Made by a program: the position numbers and the translations under genes | DNA from: JAGNEJ01 sp043757865 | Lineage (GTDB): Bacteria > Verrucomicrobiota > Verrucomicrobiia > Verrucomicrobiales > V1-33 | DNA: 64,000 bases | Reading direction: 5' to 3' | Assembly (NCBI GenBank): GCA_043757865.1 | Contig: JAYVOP010000077.1 | Location: 1 to 64,000 of the forward strand | In this document: positions 25,392-34,584 of the stretch, in pieces | Numbering within the stretch: position 1 is the first letter of the stretch | Layout of the letters: each line of letters starts with the position of its first letter | The notes under the pieces: generated by a model | Database searches by the model: none | What the model was told of the DNA's origin: nothing | What the model saw: the letters and a program-made list of their open reading frames with translations, nothing else

Positions 25392-26654
25392 ATGATGCGT
25401 CTAGAATTGATCACTACTGGCACGGAGTTACTGCTTGGTAACACTTTAAATACCCACCTCACTTACCTGGGAGAAGCCCTGCTGCCTTTTGGCCTGCGGA
25501 TTGGGCGGCAGGTGGCGATCCCGGATGGGGACATCATCCGCCAAGCCTTACTGGAGGCCTTTCCGCGCAATGAGATCGTCATCGTGACGGGTGGTCTGGG
25601 GCCTACGAGCGATGACCTTACGCGGGAAATTACCGCCGATCTTTTAGGCCTGCCGATGGCCGAAAATGCAGAGGTGCTGCAACGCATCAAGGATCGGCTA
25701 GCGCGTCGGCAAAAGGAGATCAACGACCAGACCAGACGCCAAGCCCAGGTGCCAGTGGGCGCGCAGGTGCTGCCCAATGACTTTGGCACGGCCCCTGGGC
25801 TGTATTTCCCGGCTCAGGCGCATTGCCCAGCCACGGGTGGTCCCTCCCCCCATTTGTTCCTGCTGCCGGGGCCGCCCCGGGAGTTGAAGCCGATGTTTGC
25901 CAATGTGATGGCTCCGCTGCTGCGCACGTTGTGCGCGGGGAAAACGAAGCTCTCGCAGATGCGGAATTTCCGGCTGGCGGGGCTGGGTGAGAGTGAAGTT
26001 TCCCAGACGGTGGAGCCTGCGCTGATGCAGTTAGGCGAGGATTTGGAAATCGGTTATTGCGCGCGCATGGGCGAGGTGATCGTGCGGGTGCTGGGCACGC
26101 CAGAGCAGATGGAAGGCGCGCGGAATGTGGTGGCGGCGGCCTTTCCCCAGCAGTTCTTTTCCGCCGATGATCAGAGCCTGGAGTTCACGGTGGTGGATTT
26201 GTTAAAGAAATTTGGGCGCACGGTGGCCACGGCGGAGAGCTGCACGGGCGGGCTGATTGCGCATCGGATTACGAATGTGCCGGGGGCTTCTGCGGTGCTG
26301 ACGCGCGGTTATGTGACGTATGCCAATGAGGCGAAAATGGAGCTGCTAGGCGTGCCCGAGGAGTTGCTAGGGCAGCACGGAGCGGTGAGTGCAGAAGTCT
26401 GTCAATCCCTGGTGGAAGGCTGCCTGGAGCGTGCAGGCACGGATTACGCGGTGGCGGTCACGGGCATCGCTGGGCCGGGCGGCGGCACGGCGGATAAGCC
26501 CGTGGGCACGGTTTTCATTGCCATTGCTAGCCGGGACGGACAACCCACGGTGGTGGAGCGCCACCTCTTCGCCTACGAGCGGGAGACGTTTAAATTTACC
26601 ACTTCCCAGACCGCCCTGGATCTCCTGCGCAGACGCTGCGTGGGCTTTTGCTAG
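25392..26654 (+). CDS. cinA: CinA family nicotinamide-nucleotide amidohydrolase
   Basis: The 420-residue protein combines an N-terminal molybdopterin-binding-type domain (about residues 3-170; TTGTELLLGNTLNTH, VTGGLGPTSDD) with a C-terminal CinA/PncC amidase domain (about 255-415; TAESCTGGLIAHRITNVPG, VAVTGIAGPGG, KPVGTVFIAIA). In the family the C-terminal part deamidates nicotinamide mononucleotide in NAD recycling, and the N-terminal part has been linked to ADP-ribose pyrophosphatase activity. The start is one of two adjacent ATG codons (25392 or 25395). It is divergent from mnmG and overlaps the convergent histidine kinase stop by four bases. Confidence 0.93.
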   Translation: MMRLELITTGTELLLGNTLNTHLTYLGEALLPFGLRIGRQVAIPDGDIIRQALLEAFPRNEIVIVTGGLGPTSDDLTREITADLLGLPMAENAEVLQRIKDRLARRQKEINDQTRRQAQVPVGAQVLPNDFGTAPGLYFPAQAHCPATGGPSPHLFLLPGPPRELKPMFANVMAPLLRTLCAGKTKLSQMRNFRLAGLGESEVSQTVEPALMQLGEDLEIGYCARMGEVIVRVLGTPEQMEGARNVVAAAFPQQFFSADDQSLEFTVVDLLKKFGRTVATAESCTGGLIAHRITNVPGASAVLTRGYVTYANEAKMELLGVPEELLGQHGAVSAEVCQSLVEGCLERAGTDYAVAVTGIAGPGGGTADKPVGTVFIAIASRDGQPTVVERHLFAYERETFKFTTSQTALDLLRRRCVGFC

Positions 26655-27748
26655 ATCAGCCCTGCCGCCACGTCTTCACTAGCACTCATGCGGCGTGGTA
26701 GCTCCACGCGCACTGTGTTGCCTGCTGCGTTGGAGATGAATTCGATCTGGCCGTGATGCAGTTCTACTAACGACCGTGCGATGCTCAGCCCCAGCCCACA
26801 ACCATCCACGGTCCGCCCCGCCGAGTGATCCCCACGGTAGAACCGATCAAAGACCCGTGCGGCCACCGGCTCATCGACCAGCGGACCAGTGTTGGTAATG
26901 GTGAAGATCGCCATGCCGACTGCGACCTCTAGCTGGAGGCGGATGGAGCCGTGCGGTTGGTTATATTTCACGGCGTTATCTCCTAGGATCAGCAGCAGTT
27001 GGCGCAGGCGATGCCGGTCTGCGGACAGGGTGATTTCCTCACATGGATGGATCGTGATCTGCAAATGCAGGCCGTCCGCCAGGGCTTCCAGATCATCTGC
27101 CACCTCGCGGACTAGCACGTGCAGCGCCACGGGTTCTAAAGTGAGCTTCAGCAGATCCGCATCCGCCCGGGTCAGCATGGACAGACCGTCCACGATCTTG
27201 GTCATGCGCCCGATCTCATCCAGCCGCGTGGCCAGCACGTCGGCGTGCGGGGTGCTGATGGGCGAATTTGTCAACTCCCGCTCCACACTGGCGCGCAGCA
27301 CCGTCAGCGGCGTTTTCAACTCATGGCTAGCATGGAGGGTGAAATGATGAATCTGCGCAAAACTCTCCCGCAGCCGATCACTCATTTGGTTAAATGCGAT
27401 GGTGAGTCGATCCAGCTCATCCCCGCGCCCCGTCAGTGGCAGCGGATGTCCTAGCTCTTCCATGCGCCCCGTGCTGATGCGTTGTGCGGCCTCCGTGAGC
27501 CCCGTGATGGGTCGCAGCATCCGATGCACCAAAAACCACGCCCCCGCCGCTAGCAAGATGATGGGGATGCTGCCCCGCCCTGCCACCTCGGCTAGTTGCC
27601 ACGCCAGCGACTCTTGCTCATGCTCCGCAGCGGTCTGCGCATCCAACGGCTCCTCAATGAGTTCTTGATAGGAAAGATACGTCGTGGCGATGAGGCAAAT
27701 TACTAACATGCCGAGGAAAATCAGCGCCAGCCGCAGCCGCAGACTCAT
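26651..27748 (-). CDS. Two-component sensor histidine kinase
   Basis: The 365-residue membrane kinase has an N-terminal membrane segment (LALIFLGMLVICLIATTYLS), a very short periplasmic loop of about 35 residues, a second membrane segment (about 61-77), a HAMP-like linker, the H-box ASHELKTPLTVLRA (phospho-acceptor His about residue 143), and the ATPase boxes DNAVKYNQPHGSIRL (N box) and GCGLGLSIARSLVELHHG (G box). The short loop suggests sensing within the membrane or of small ligands. It is translated from a four-base overlap with the response regulator gene upstream, which is its cognate partner. The organisation resembles CusS/PhoR-type pairs. The signal is unknown. Confidence 0.9.
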   Translation of the reverse strand: MSLRLRLALIFLGMLVICLIATTYLSYQELIEEPLDAQTAAEHEQESLAWQLAEVAGRGSIPIILLAAGAWFLVHRMLRPITGLTEAAQRISTGRMEELGHPLPLTGRGDELDRLTIAFNQMSDRLRESFAQIHHFTLHASHELKTPLTVLRASVERELTNSPISTPHADVLATRLDEIGRMTKIVDGLSMLTRADADLLKLTLEPVALHVLVREVADDLEALADGLHLQITIHPCEEITLSADRHRLRQLLLILGDNAVKYNQPHGSIRLQLEVAVGMAIFTITNTGPLVDEPVAARVFDRFYRGDHSAGRTVDGCGLGLSIARSLVELHHGQIEFISNAAGNTVRVELPRRMSASEDVAAGLI

Positions 27749-28458
27749 CGCGTCTCCTCCAGCGTCTTGAATGCCACGGGATGCTTCGGATCATGCATCA
27801 CATAGCCAATGCCCTTGACGGTGTGGATCAATTTAACCTCACTGCCGAAGTCCACCTTATCCCGCAGTCTGCGGATATAAACATCCACGAGGTTCGTGCC
27901 GGGATCGAACTGATAGTCCCAGGCCTCGGAGAGCAGCAACGAACGCGGGCAAATGTGGGCCGTGTGTCGTAGGAGCACCTCCAACAATTTGAATTCGCGA
28001 GGGCTCAGATCGATCCGTTTCCCAGCTCGTCGGACCTCGCGTGCGGCAGCATTGAGCGTGAGATCTGCCAGGGCTAACTCAATGCTCTTTTGATCCCCCG
28101 ACCGCCGGGTGAGAGCGCGCACGCGGGCGACCACTTCGGTGACGGAAAAGGGCTTGGGTAAATAGTCATCCGCGCCTGCATTCAGGCCCTCCACGCGTTG
28201 ATCCACCCCGCCTCGGGCGGACAGCAGCAGCACGGGCACAGAATTGCTTTGCAGTCGCCATTCCCGCACCACGCTCAGACCATCTCGGCCCGGCAGCATC
28301 ACGTCTAAGACCACGGCGGCAAAGGCCTCCCGCTGCGCCAGCTCATACGCGGTCTTGCCATTCCCACACACCTCCACTGCAAATCCATCCTCCCGTAAGG
28401 CCTCCGCGATAAAATTAGCAGTGCGCACTTCGTCTTCGACTAGCAGGATTCGTTTCAT
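27745..28458 (-). CDS. OmpR/PhoB-type response regulator
   Basis: The 237-residue regulator starts MKRILLVEDEVRTANFIAEA at 28458; the frame is open further upstream but without similarity. The receiver domain has acidic residues D9/E10, the phosphorylation site Asp52 (VVLDVMLPGRDG) and Lys in LPKPF (about 102). The C-terminal winged-helix domain (about 135-230) contains LSPREFKLLEVLLRH and VDVYIRRLRDKVD. It belongs to the CusR/CopR-like subgroup by general appearance, but no metal-efflux genes lie next to it, so the regulon is open. It is the first gene of the pair with the kinase. Confidence 0.93.
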   Translation of the reverse strand: MKRILLVEDEVRTANFIAEALREDGFAVEVCGNGKTAYELAQREAFAAVVLDVMLPGRDGLSVVREWRLQSNSVPVLLLSARGGVDQRVEGLNAGADDYLPKPFSVTEVVARVRALTRRSGDQKSIELALADLTLNAAAREVRRAGKRIDLSPREFKLLEVLLRHTAHICPRSLLLSEAWDYQFDPGTNLVDVYIRRLRDKVDFGSEVKLIHTVKGIGYVMHDPKHPVAFKTLEETR

Positions 28459-28586
28459 AAAGGATGGGGATGGGTGGATTGGCCCGCAGCATAGATTCCG
28501 CCGCCGAGCCACGCCAGTAAATTCGCGGCGGCAGGGCAAAGGAAGTGAAGATGCGGTCATGGCTCCCTGCCATCCCTGCCTCCAGG

Positions 28587-30629
28587 CTATTTATAAGAGC
28601 GCGTGGCGAAACTCATCTCTTGATATTTCAGCCATTCCTTATGCAGTTTAGGATTGGCGAGGTCACCCGTATATCCCCACGCGGCCACATAGCTGAACAG
28701 ATCATCGTGCCGCAGCGCCTCGCCTTCGTCCTCATGCTCACTTCGGAAATGCCCGCCACAGCTTTCCTCACGGGCCAGGGCGTCTCGGCAGAGCAATTCC
28801 CCAAACTCCAAGAAGTCCGCCACGCGTCCGGCTAGTTCCACTTCCTTATTAAATGAGTCCCCCGTGCCTGGCACGCGCAGGTTCGTCCAAAACTCCTCGC
28901 GCAACTCGGGCAGTCGTTTCAGGGCTAGGTTCAATGATTCCGTGGTGCGTGCCATCCCGCATTGATTCCAGATTAGTAAACCTAACTCCCGATGGAAACT
29001 GCTCGCGCTACGTTTCCCCTTGATGTTCAGCAGCGCGTTGGTGCGGGCGCGGACCTCCTCCTCCGTGCGGATGAAGTCAGGATGATCTTCCTTGATTGAG
29101 CCGGGCTTCTGCCCTGCGAGGTAATTCGGCAGCGTGGCGGGGATGACGAAATAGCCGTCCGCCAAACCCTGCATCAAGGCACTTGCACCGAGGCGATTCG
29201 CCCCGTGGTCAGAGAAATTCGCCTCGCCTAACACGTGCAGTCCGGGCAGATTGCTCATCAGATTATAGTCCACCCACAGGCCGCCCATGGTGTAATGCAC
29301 GGCGGGGTAGATGCGCATCGGCTGCTTGTAAGCGTTCTCGCCCGTGATCTGTTCATACATGTCGAAGAGGTTGCCGTATTTCTCTTTCACGATCGCTTCG
29401 CCCTTGGCGATGACCAGAGCCCAATCCTTCACGTCGGCCTCATTGCGGATGTGCAGCGCCTCGCGACCGTAGCGTTTAATCGCATCTGCGAAATCCAAAT
29501 AAACGCCTAACCCACCTGGACCCACGCCGCGTTCATCGTCACAGACTTCCTTGGCGGCACGGCTGGCGATGTCCCGTGGCGCTAAGTTGCCGAAGCTAGG
29601 ATACTTCCGTTCCAGATAGTAATCCCGATCTTCCTCCCCAATGGAGCGCGGGTCTTTCAAGCCGCTGACTTTATCCTTCGGGGCCCAGCAACGGCCATCG
29701 TTGCGCAGGGATTCGCTCATCAGCGTCAGTTTGCTTTGATAGTCGCCACTGACCGGAATACACGTGGGATGGATCTGCGTATAACAAGGATTTGCGAAGT
29801 AAGCGCCCCGCTTGTGTGCGCGCCACGTGGCCGTGACATTGCAGCCCATGGCGTTGGTGGAAAGATAGAAAACATTGCCATAGCCGCCCGTGCACAGCAG
29901 CACCGTGTCCCCCGCGTGGCTAGAAATTTTACCCGTTACCAAGTCCCGCACCACGATGCCCTTGGCATGACCATCCACCACTACGAGGTCCAGCATTTCC
30001 GTGCGCGGATACATCGTCACCCCACCCCGCGCGATCTCTTTGCTCAGCACGGAGTAAGCTCCTAGCAGCAACTGCTGCCCCGTCTGCCCCGCCGCATAGA
30101 ACGTCCGCGCCACCTGGGTGCCGCCGAAAGAACGATTCGCTAACAGCCCGCCATATTCGCGCGCCAGCGGCACGCCCTGGGCCACGCATTGATCAATGAT
30201 GCCCGCGCTCACTTCCGCGAGCCGATAAACATTGGCCTCCCGGGCCCGGAAATCGCCCCCTTTAATGGTATCGTAAAATAAGCGATGCACGCTATCCCCA
30301 TCGTTCTGATAGTTCTTGGCCGCATTGATCCCGCCTTGGGCCGCAATGCTGTGGGCGCGCCGCGGGCTGTCTTGATAGCAGAAGCATTTCACCTTATATC
30401 CTTGCTCAGACAAGGTGGCCGCCGCTGAGGCTCCCGCCAGTCCACTGCCCACCACAATGATGGTATATTTCCGTCGATTGGCGGGATTGATGAGCTGGGA
30501 ATGCGCCTTATGGCTTGCCCATTTCTGCGCCAGCGGACCCGGTGGCACGGCATCGTGCGGGGTGTCGCTCGTTTTATCGGCGTTCGTTAGGTAACGGTCA
30601 GGGGCAATGGATTCGGCTGCGGAGATCAT
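28587..30629 (-). CDS. sdhA: Succinate dehydrogenase/fumarate reductase flavoprotein subunit
   Basis: The 680-residue subunit oxidises succinate (or reduces fumarate) using covalently bound FAD. The dinucleotide motif is VVGSGLAGASAAATLSEQG (about 59-77), the FAD-linking His lies in AHSIAAQGGINAAKN (about 91-105), and the substrate-site region includes HPTCIP, RDIASRAAKEV and GEANFSDHGANRLGASAL. Sequence style and length resemble the Bacteroidetes/Chlamydiae/B. subtilis-type enzymes, which normally sit in an sdhCAB operon. Here neither the cytochrome b (sdhC) nor the iron-sulfur subunit (sdhB) is adjacent on either side: upstream is a divergent small gene, downstream the response regulator. 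No truncation is seen. Confidence 0.93.
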   Translation of the reverse strand: MISAAESIAPDRYLTNADKTSDTPHDAVPPGPLAQKWASHKAHSQLINPANRRKYTIIVVGSGLAGASAAATLSEQGYKVKCFCYQDSPRRAHSIAAQGGINAAKNYQNDGDSVHRLFYDTIKGGDFRAREANVYRLAEVSAGIIDQCVAQGVPLAREYGGLLANRSFGGTQVARTFYAAGQTGQQLLLGAYSVLSKEIARGGVTMYPRTEMLDLVVVDGHAKGIVVRDLVTGKISSHAGDTVLLCTGGYGNVFYLSTNAMGCNVTATWRAHKRGAYFANPCYTQIHPTCIPVSGDYQSKLTLMSESLRNDGRCWAPKDKVSGLKDPRSIGEEDRDYYLERKYPSFGNLAPRDIASRAAKEVCDDERGVGPGGLGVYLDFADAIKRYGREALHIRNEADVKDWALVIAKGEAIVKEKYGNLFDMYEQITGENAYKQPMRIYPAVHYTMGGLWVDYNLMSNLPGLHVLGEANFSDHGANRLGASALMQGLADGYFVIPATLPNYLAGQKPGSIKEDHPDFIRTEEEVRARTNALLNIKGKRSASSFHRELGLLIWNQCGMARTTESLNLALKRLPELREEFWTNLRVPGTGDSFNKEVELAGRVADFLEFGELLCRDALAREESCGGHFRSEHEDEGEALRHDDLFSYVAAWGYTGDLANPKLHKEWLKYQEMSFATRSYK

Positions 30630-30721
30630 GGTCCTGCGGCTCTATAGGCAACGTCTGGAAATGCAAGTGGCGGCTCCATTTCCTGCGTGACTTTGCCGGA
30701 CGCTGTGGGAGGGTGCACCTC

Positions 30722-30937
30722 ATGCCCTCAGCACCCCCAGTTCCCGTTGGCACCGCCGCCGCTTCGCAGTCTCTCGCTCTAGCGCGCGCGGCGCTGGAAC
30801 GCTACCGCACACGGTGCTTTTGGTTCCTGGCACCTGACTTCCGGGTGGAGGAATCCACCCTGCCCATCATCATCGCTGGCCTCCGCCGTCATGGAGATCG
30901 CGCGGCGTTCCAGCTCGCTGCTCAGTTATGCCGCTAA
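30722..30937 (+). CDS. Small protein preceding the AbiEii-like gene
   Basis: The 71-residue frame starts at ATG 30722. After a short Ala/Pro-rich leader, the core ALARAALERYRTRCFWFLAP is followed by DFRVEESTLPIIIAGLRRHG and ends LAAQLCR. It overlaps the start of the nucleotidyltransferase gene by ten bases, which implies coupled translation. I recall comparable short helical proteins encoded directly before AbiEii-type genes in other bacteria, so it may be the antitoxin-like or adaptor partner. It does not resemble the winged-helix AbiEi antitoxin. A longer reading from further upstream would run back through the antisense of sdhA and is rejected. Confidence 0.6.
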   Translation: MPSAPPVPVGTAAASQSLALARAALERYRTRCFWFLAPDFRVEESTLPIIIAGLRRHGDRAAFQLAAQLCR

Positions 30938-31725
30938 CGAAATTTCAACGCGAAGTCTTTGCCACCCTCCGTCGCAGCCGCAGCCCGGATAGCTTCGTTT
31001 TTGGAGCCACAGTTTTAAATGCTACTGAGGAGACGCCGCGTTACTCACGGGACATCGACCTGTGCCATGACACGGAAACCGCCGTAGCCGAATCCGCTCT
31101 AGTGGACGAAGCAGCACTGACTGCCGCAGGCTACCACGTAACCTGGCAACTCCGCCAGCCGCTCTTCCAGCGGGCCACGATTACCCGTGAGGACGGCAGC
31201 GTTAAACTAGAGTGGGCCTTTGACTCCGCCTTCCGCTTCTACCCCGTGGAGGCCGATGCAGAACTAGGCTGGCGACTCCACTTTGCCGATGCGGCCACCA
31301 ACAAACTATTGGCGCTCTCTGGCCGGGCCGAGCCTCGGGATTTCGTGGACGCCATTTATCTCCACGAGACTTACCTCTCGCTAGGCACCTTGGCGTGGGC
31401 CGCAGCGGGCAAGGATGAGGGGTTGAATCCTCGCCTCATTCTGGACCTAGCAGATCGCTTTGCCCGCTATCGCCAAGCAGACATTGATTCGCTGCATCTC
31501 ACCACGCCGCTCAGCCTAACCGAATTGAAGGCCAAATGGAGCCAAGCAATCGAGCATGGGCGGCACTTTGTGGAGCAGTTGCCTGCAGAGGAGGTCGGCT
31601 GCCTCTACCTTCATCCACAGACTCACCGACCCTCCGATCCGCTCCCGGGATCAGCGGAATTTAGCTCCCTAATTCGCCATCAAGGCATCGTGGGTGGCTC
31701 CTGGCCAGCCCTGGCAAATTTTTAA
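30928..31725 (+). CDS. AbiEii/AbiGii-type nucleotidyltransferase
   Basis: The 265-residue protein has the nucleotidyltransferase core of the AbiEii toxin family (DUF1814-like). The motif FGATVLNATEETPRYSRDID carries the G-A/S start and the D-I-D metal-binding pair. Downstream lie VKLEWAFDSAFRF, ATNKLLALSGRAEPRDFVD (the K-x3-L-x2-R-x2-RDxxD motif typical of the family) and LDLADRFARY. AbiEii proteins transfer nucleotides to tRNA or other targets and act as type IV toxins or abortive-infection effectors. The partner here is a 71-residue helical protein rather than AbiEi. The Ser of the usual GS pair is replaced by Ala, which may matter for activity. A defence role is inferred. Confidence 0.8.
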   Translation: MPLTKFQREVFATLRRSRSPDSFVFGATVLNATEETPRYSRDIDLCHDTETAVAESALVDEAALTAAGYHVTWQLRQPLFQRATITREDGSVKLEWAFDSAFRFYPVEADAELGWRLHFADAATNKLLALSGRAEPRDFVDAIYLHETYLSLGTLAWAAAGKDEGLNPRLILDLADRFARYRQADIDSLHLTTPLSLTELKAKWSQAIEHGRHFVEQLPAEEVGCLYLHPQTHRPSDPLPGSAEFSSLIRHQGIVGGSWPALANF

Positions 31726-31825
31726 CAGCCTCATTTCCACGGCCGTCGCGTCGCGCTCGGGCAGATGCTAAATGGGCCCCAGGATTGTAATCGCTAGCAT
31801 GTCGTTTGCGTGGCACGTCTGCGTC

Positions 31826-32305
31826 ATGCCCCTCGTGGATAAATTAGAACGCATTGGTGTGCTGTTGCAAAACGGCCTGTTGTCGCCCAGAGAATATCAT
31901 CAAGCTAAAGCGCAGTTACTGCCTTACCGCCCTGCCGAAGCCCAACGCCAGAAGCTGCGCCAAGAATTAGCGCACGCCGAACAAGTGTTCCGTTGCGTGC
32001 GTCACCACTGCCTCGTGTCCGATGGCCAAGCGGGCTATCGCGAACCCCGCTGGACGTATCTCTATGGGCTCGGCACGCTCGCCTTGTTGTGGGTTACGCT
32101 GGGAATGTTGGTCATCACGGGCTTCCGCGGGTTGCTGCCTTTCCTAACAGTATTTCCTTGCGCTACGTTTCTCATCGGATTGCTCTTCATCGTGCGTTCC
32201 ATGTTCACGCATGCACATAAGATCACGCGGTTGGCAGCGGCTCAGCGGCAGTGGGAAAGGCGGTATCAGGAGCTTCATCAGCAGTTGAAAAAGCTGGGTG
32301 CGTAA
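31826..32305 (+). CDS. Membrane protein with SHOCT-like N-terminal motif
   Basis: ATG 31826 gives 159 residues. The N-terminal helix LERIGVLLQNGLLSPREYHQ followed by AKAQLL has the spacing of the SHOCT motif. Two membrane segments follow (about residues 77-98 and 105-128), then a charged C-terminal coiled-coil-like tail (ITRLAAAQRQWERRYQELH). An upstream ATG at 31772 would add 18 residues. It is 100 bases after the AbiEii-like gene on the same strand and convergent with the recombinase gene. Function is unknown; SHOCT motifs are thought to mediate oligomerisation. Confidence 0.55.
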   Translation: MPLVDKLERIGVLLQNGLLSPREYHQAKAQLLPYRPAEAQRQKLRQELAHAEQVFRCVRHHCLVSDGQAGYREPRWTYLYGLGTLALLWVTLGMLVITGFRGLLPFLTVFPCATFLIGLLFIVRSMFTHAHKITRLAAAQRQWERRYQELHQQLKKLGA

Positions 32306-32315
32306 GGCCGAATTT

Positions 32316-33248
32316 CTATGCCCGTGGGTGGGCTTTATCATAGACCTGCTGCATCCGCTCTGTGGAGACGTAGGTATAGATCTGGGTGGTGCTGAGGCTG
32401 CTATGGCCCAGCAGTTCTTGGACGCTGCGGAGGTCCGCGCCATTGTTCAGTAAATGGGTGGCAAAGCTGTGGCGGAGCTTGTGCGGCGTGCCGCGGATGG
32501 GGATGGTGGAGGCCCGGAGATATTTGTCTAGCACATCGCCAATGGCTTGGGTGGTGATGCGGGTGCGCAGCTTGCTAATGAAGAGCGGCCCTTCATGCAC
32601 GGTGGCTTGTTGGCGGTAGTGTTGCAGGGCGCGCACGGCATGGCTGCCGAGATGGCAGAAGCGTTCTTTACCCCCTTTGCCTAACACGCGCAGGGTGTCG
32701 TGGTAGATGTCGTAGTCTTTGATATTAAGATTCGCTAGTTCGTGCAGGCGCAGGCCGGTGGAATAGAACGTTTCTAGGATGGCGGCATCCCGCGCGCCCG
32801 CCCAGACGGGGGCTTGGGCGGGTTGCGCGTGGGTTAGCGGCAGGGCTAGCAGTTCCTCGATCTGTTGCAGCGTTAGCACCACGGGCAGCTTCTTTTCCAG
32901 CTTGGGGAGTTGCACTTCTACCAGCGGATTCAACGCTAGGCCGTGGCGGCGGGTGAGGTATTTAAAGAAGCTCCGCAGGGCCGCAAAATGCAGCCGGATG
33001 GTGGCCCGACCCAGCTCCCGTTTCATCAGGAGAAAGAGATAGGCACGGAAATCATCTGCCGTGATGGTGCGCCAATCCGTGAGGCGCGGGCACTGGCGAC
33101 GGAACTCTGCCAGTGCGTGGGCGTAGTTTCCTAACGTGTTAGCAGCACTGTTGCGCTCCACGCTTTGGAACTCCAGGAATGCCTCTACCAGTGGGTCTGG
33201 CGGGGGCTTTACGGCGGGCGGAGCGGGGGCATTACGGCGGGCGGGCAT
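32316..33248 (-). CDS. XerC/XerD-type tyrosine recombinase
   Basis: The start MPARRNAPAPPA at 33248 gives 310 residues, the usual length for Xer proteins; in-frame starts at 33278 and 33458 are possible but add unrelated sequence. The N-terminal SAM-like core-binding domain (about 15-120) includes NTLGNYAHALAEFR. The catalytic domain has Arg in TGLRLHELANL (about 164), Lys in LGKGGKERF, the HKLRHSFATHLL box (H and R about 256-259), His in LLGHSSLSTTQ and the nucleophile Tyr in IYTYVSTERM (about 290). All catalytic residues are present. It may be the chromosomal dimer-resolution enzyme XerC or XerD, or a related recombinase; the sequence alone does not decide. It is divergent from the glycosidase gene. 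Confidence 0.9.
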   Translation of the reverse strand: MPARRNAPAPPAVKPPPDPLVEAFLEFQSVERNSAANTLGNYAHALAEFRRQCPRLTDWRTITADDFRAYLFLLMKRELGRATIRLHFAALRSFFKYLTRRHGLALNPLVEVQLPKLEKKLPVVLTLQQIEELLALPLTHAQPAQAPVWAGARDAAILETFYSTGLRLHELANLNIKDYDIYHDTLRVLGKGGKERFCHLGSHAVRALQHYRQQATVHEGPLFISKLRTRITTQAIGDVLDKYLRASTIPIRGTPHKLRHSFATHLLNNGADLRSVQELLGHSSLSTTQIYTYVSTERMQQVYDKAHPRA

Positions 33249-33311
33249 GGGCCGCAGATTGGCCTCAGAAAAGCACATGCACAACTCCGATCTCCCCCTC
33301 AAGCTGCGCGC

Positions 33312-34544
33312 ATGATCCGCCCTCTCTCCCTTCTCTGCTGCTTGACCAGTGCTAGCTTTAGCCCAGCCGCCGCCATCCCTGTAAAACTCGATCCCGCCCA
33401 AGGTTTGCTGCGGGATGGGAAACCTTATTTCATCAAAGGTGGCGGCGGGGAAACGCACTTGGTAGAGCTAGCTGCAGCGGGCGGCAACTCCCTGCGCACC
33501 TGGGGGCCGGAGGCCCTGGCGCAGCTTCTCCCGGCAGCAGAGAAACTGCATCTCACTGTTAGTGCTGGTATCTGGCTCGAGTCTGAGTGCGCTTGGTTTT
33601 CCTATCACAACGCCGAGCACTGCCAACGCCAAGCGGATCGTGTGCAAGCGATCGTCCAGCAACACCACGAGGCCCCCGCGCTGCTGGCCTGGGGCCTGGG
33701 CAATGAAATGGAAGGCGATGGCAAGAACGCCGATCTCTGGAGGCAGCTAAATCGGCTCGTGGAAATGGTCCACAGGCTGGACCCCGCTCATCCCACCTTT
33801 ACCTCCCTAGCCGGCATGACGGCGGATAAAGCGGCTGGGCTTAACGAGCATACGCCATTGTTAGACTTCGTGGGCATCAACACCTATGGCGGTCTGTTCA
33901 GCCTGGGCAAAGGGCTGGAGAAACAACACTGGACGCGGCCGTATGCCGTCACGGAATACGGAGCGCAAGGATTTTGGGAAACCGGCAAAGCCGTGTGGGG
34001 TGCGCCCTTAGAGCAAACCAGCCAGCAGAAAGCAGACATGCTAGCGAAAGCCTACTCCGCCGCCATCGCCCCCGCAGGAGCCTGTTTGGGCGGCTATCTT
34101 TTCTTTTGGGGCCACAAGCAGGAAGCCACCAGCACGTGGTTCAGCCTCTACACCCTGGATGGGGAAAGCACGGCCAGCGTGGACACCATCCAGCGGCTCT
34201 GGACGGGCCATGCGCCTGCCAATACCGCCCCGGTGTTGAAATCCCTCACCAGCCCCTCCGCCGCGCAGATCGTTCGCCCGCAAGCCACCATCCAGGCCAC
34301 CGTCAGTGCCACTGATCCAGAGGGAGATCCGCTCACCTACCGCTGGCAGATCCTCAATGAAGAGACCACGCGCGACGAGCACCAGCATGAACGCCCAGCG
34401 GAAATATTATCGAGCCAAGTCCATGGCTCCGCCCAGGTAGATCTCATGGCCCCGAGCCGTCCCGGGAAATACCGCGTCATGGTCTATGCCCTGGATGGCC
34501 ACGGTCATGCGGGCACGGCAAATTTTCCGATCCAGGTAAAATAA
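33312..34544 (+). CDS. Secreted glycoside hydrolase with TIM-barrel GH2-like core
   Basis: ATG 33312 opens 410 residues with a signal peptide (MIRPLSLLCCLTSASFSPAAA). The barrel (about 25-300) has the clan GH-A signatures: acid/base Glu in GLGNEMEG (about 133) and nucleophile Glu in AVTEYGAQG (about 214), with strand patterns like the GH2 C-terminal domain or related glucanosyltransferases. The last 100 residues form an Ig/cadherin-like domain (TVSATDPEGDPLTYRWQI). The substrate is probably a beta-linked glycan, but the family number is not certain. The gene is divergent from the recombinase with a 63-base gap. No polysaccharide-utilisation cluster surrounds it. Confidence 0.8.
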   Translation: MIRPLSLLCCLTSASFSPAAAIPVKLDPAQGLLRDGKPYFIKGGGGETHLVELAAAGGNSLRTWGPEALAQLLPAAEKLHLTVSAGIWLESECAWFSYHNAEHCQRQADRVQAIVQQHHEAPALLAWGLGNEMEGDGKNADLWRQLNRLVEMVHRLDPAHPTFTSLAGMTADKAAGLNEHTPLLDFVGINTYGGLFSLGKGLEKQHWTRPYAVTEYGAQGFWETGKAVWGAPLEQTSQQKADMLAKAYSAAIAPAGACLGGYLFFWGHKQEATSTWFSLYTLDGESTASVDTIQRLWTGHAPANTAPVLKSLTSPSAAQIVRPQATIQATVSATDPEGDPLTYRWQILNEETTRDEHQHERPAEILSSQVHGSAQVDLMAPSRPGKYRVMVYALDGHGHAGTANFPIQVK

Positions 34545-34584
34545 GATTTGTCCCGCCCGCGCATTCTTGCTCCACTGCCGCACC

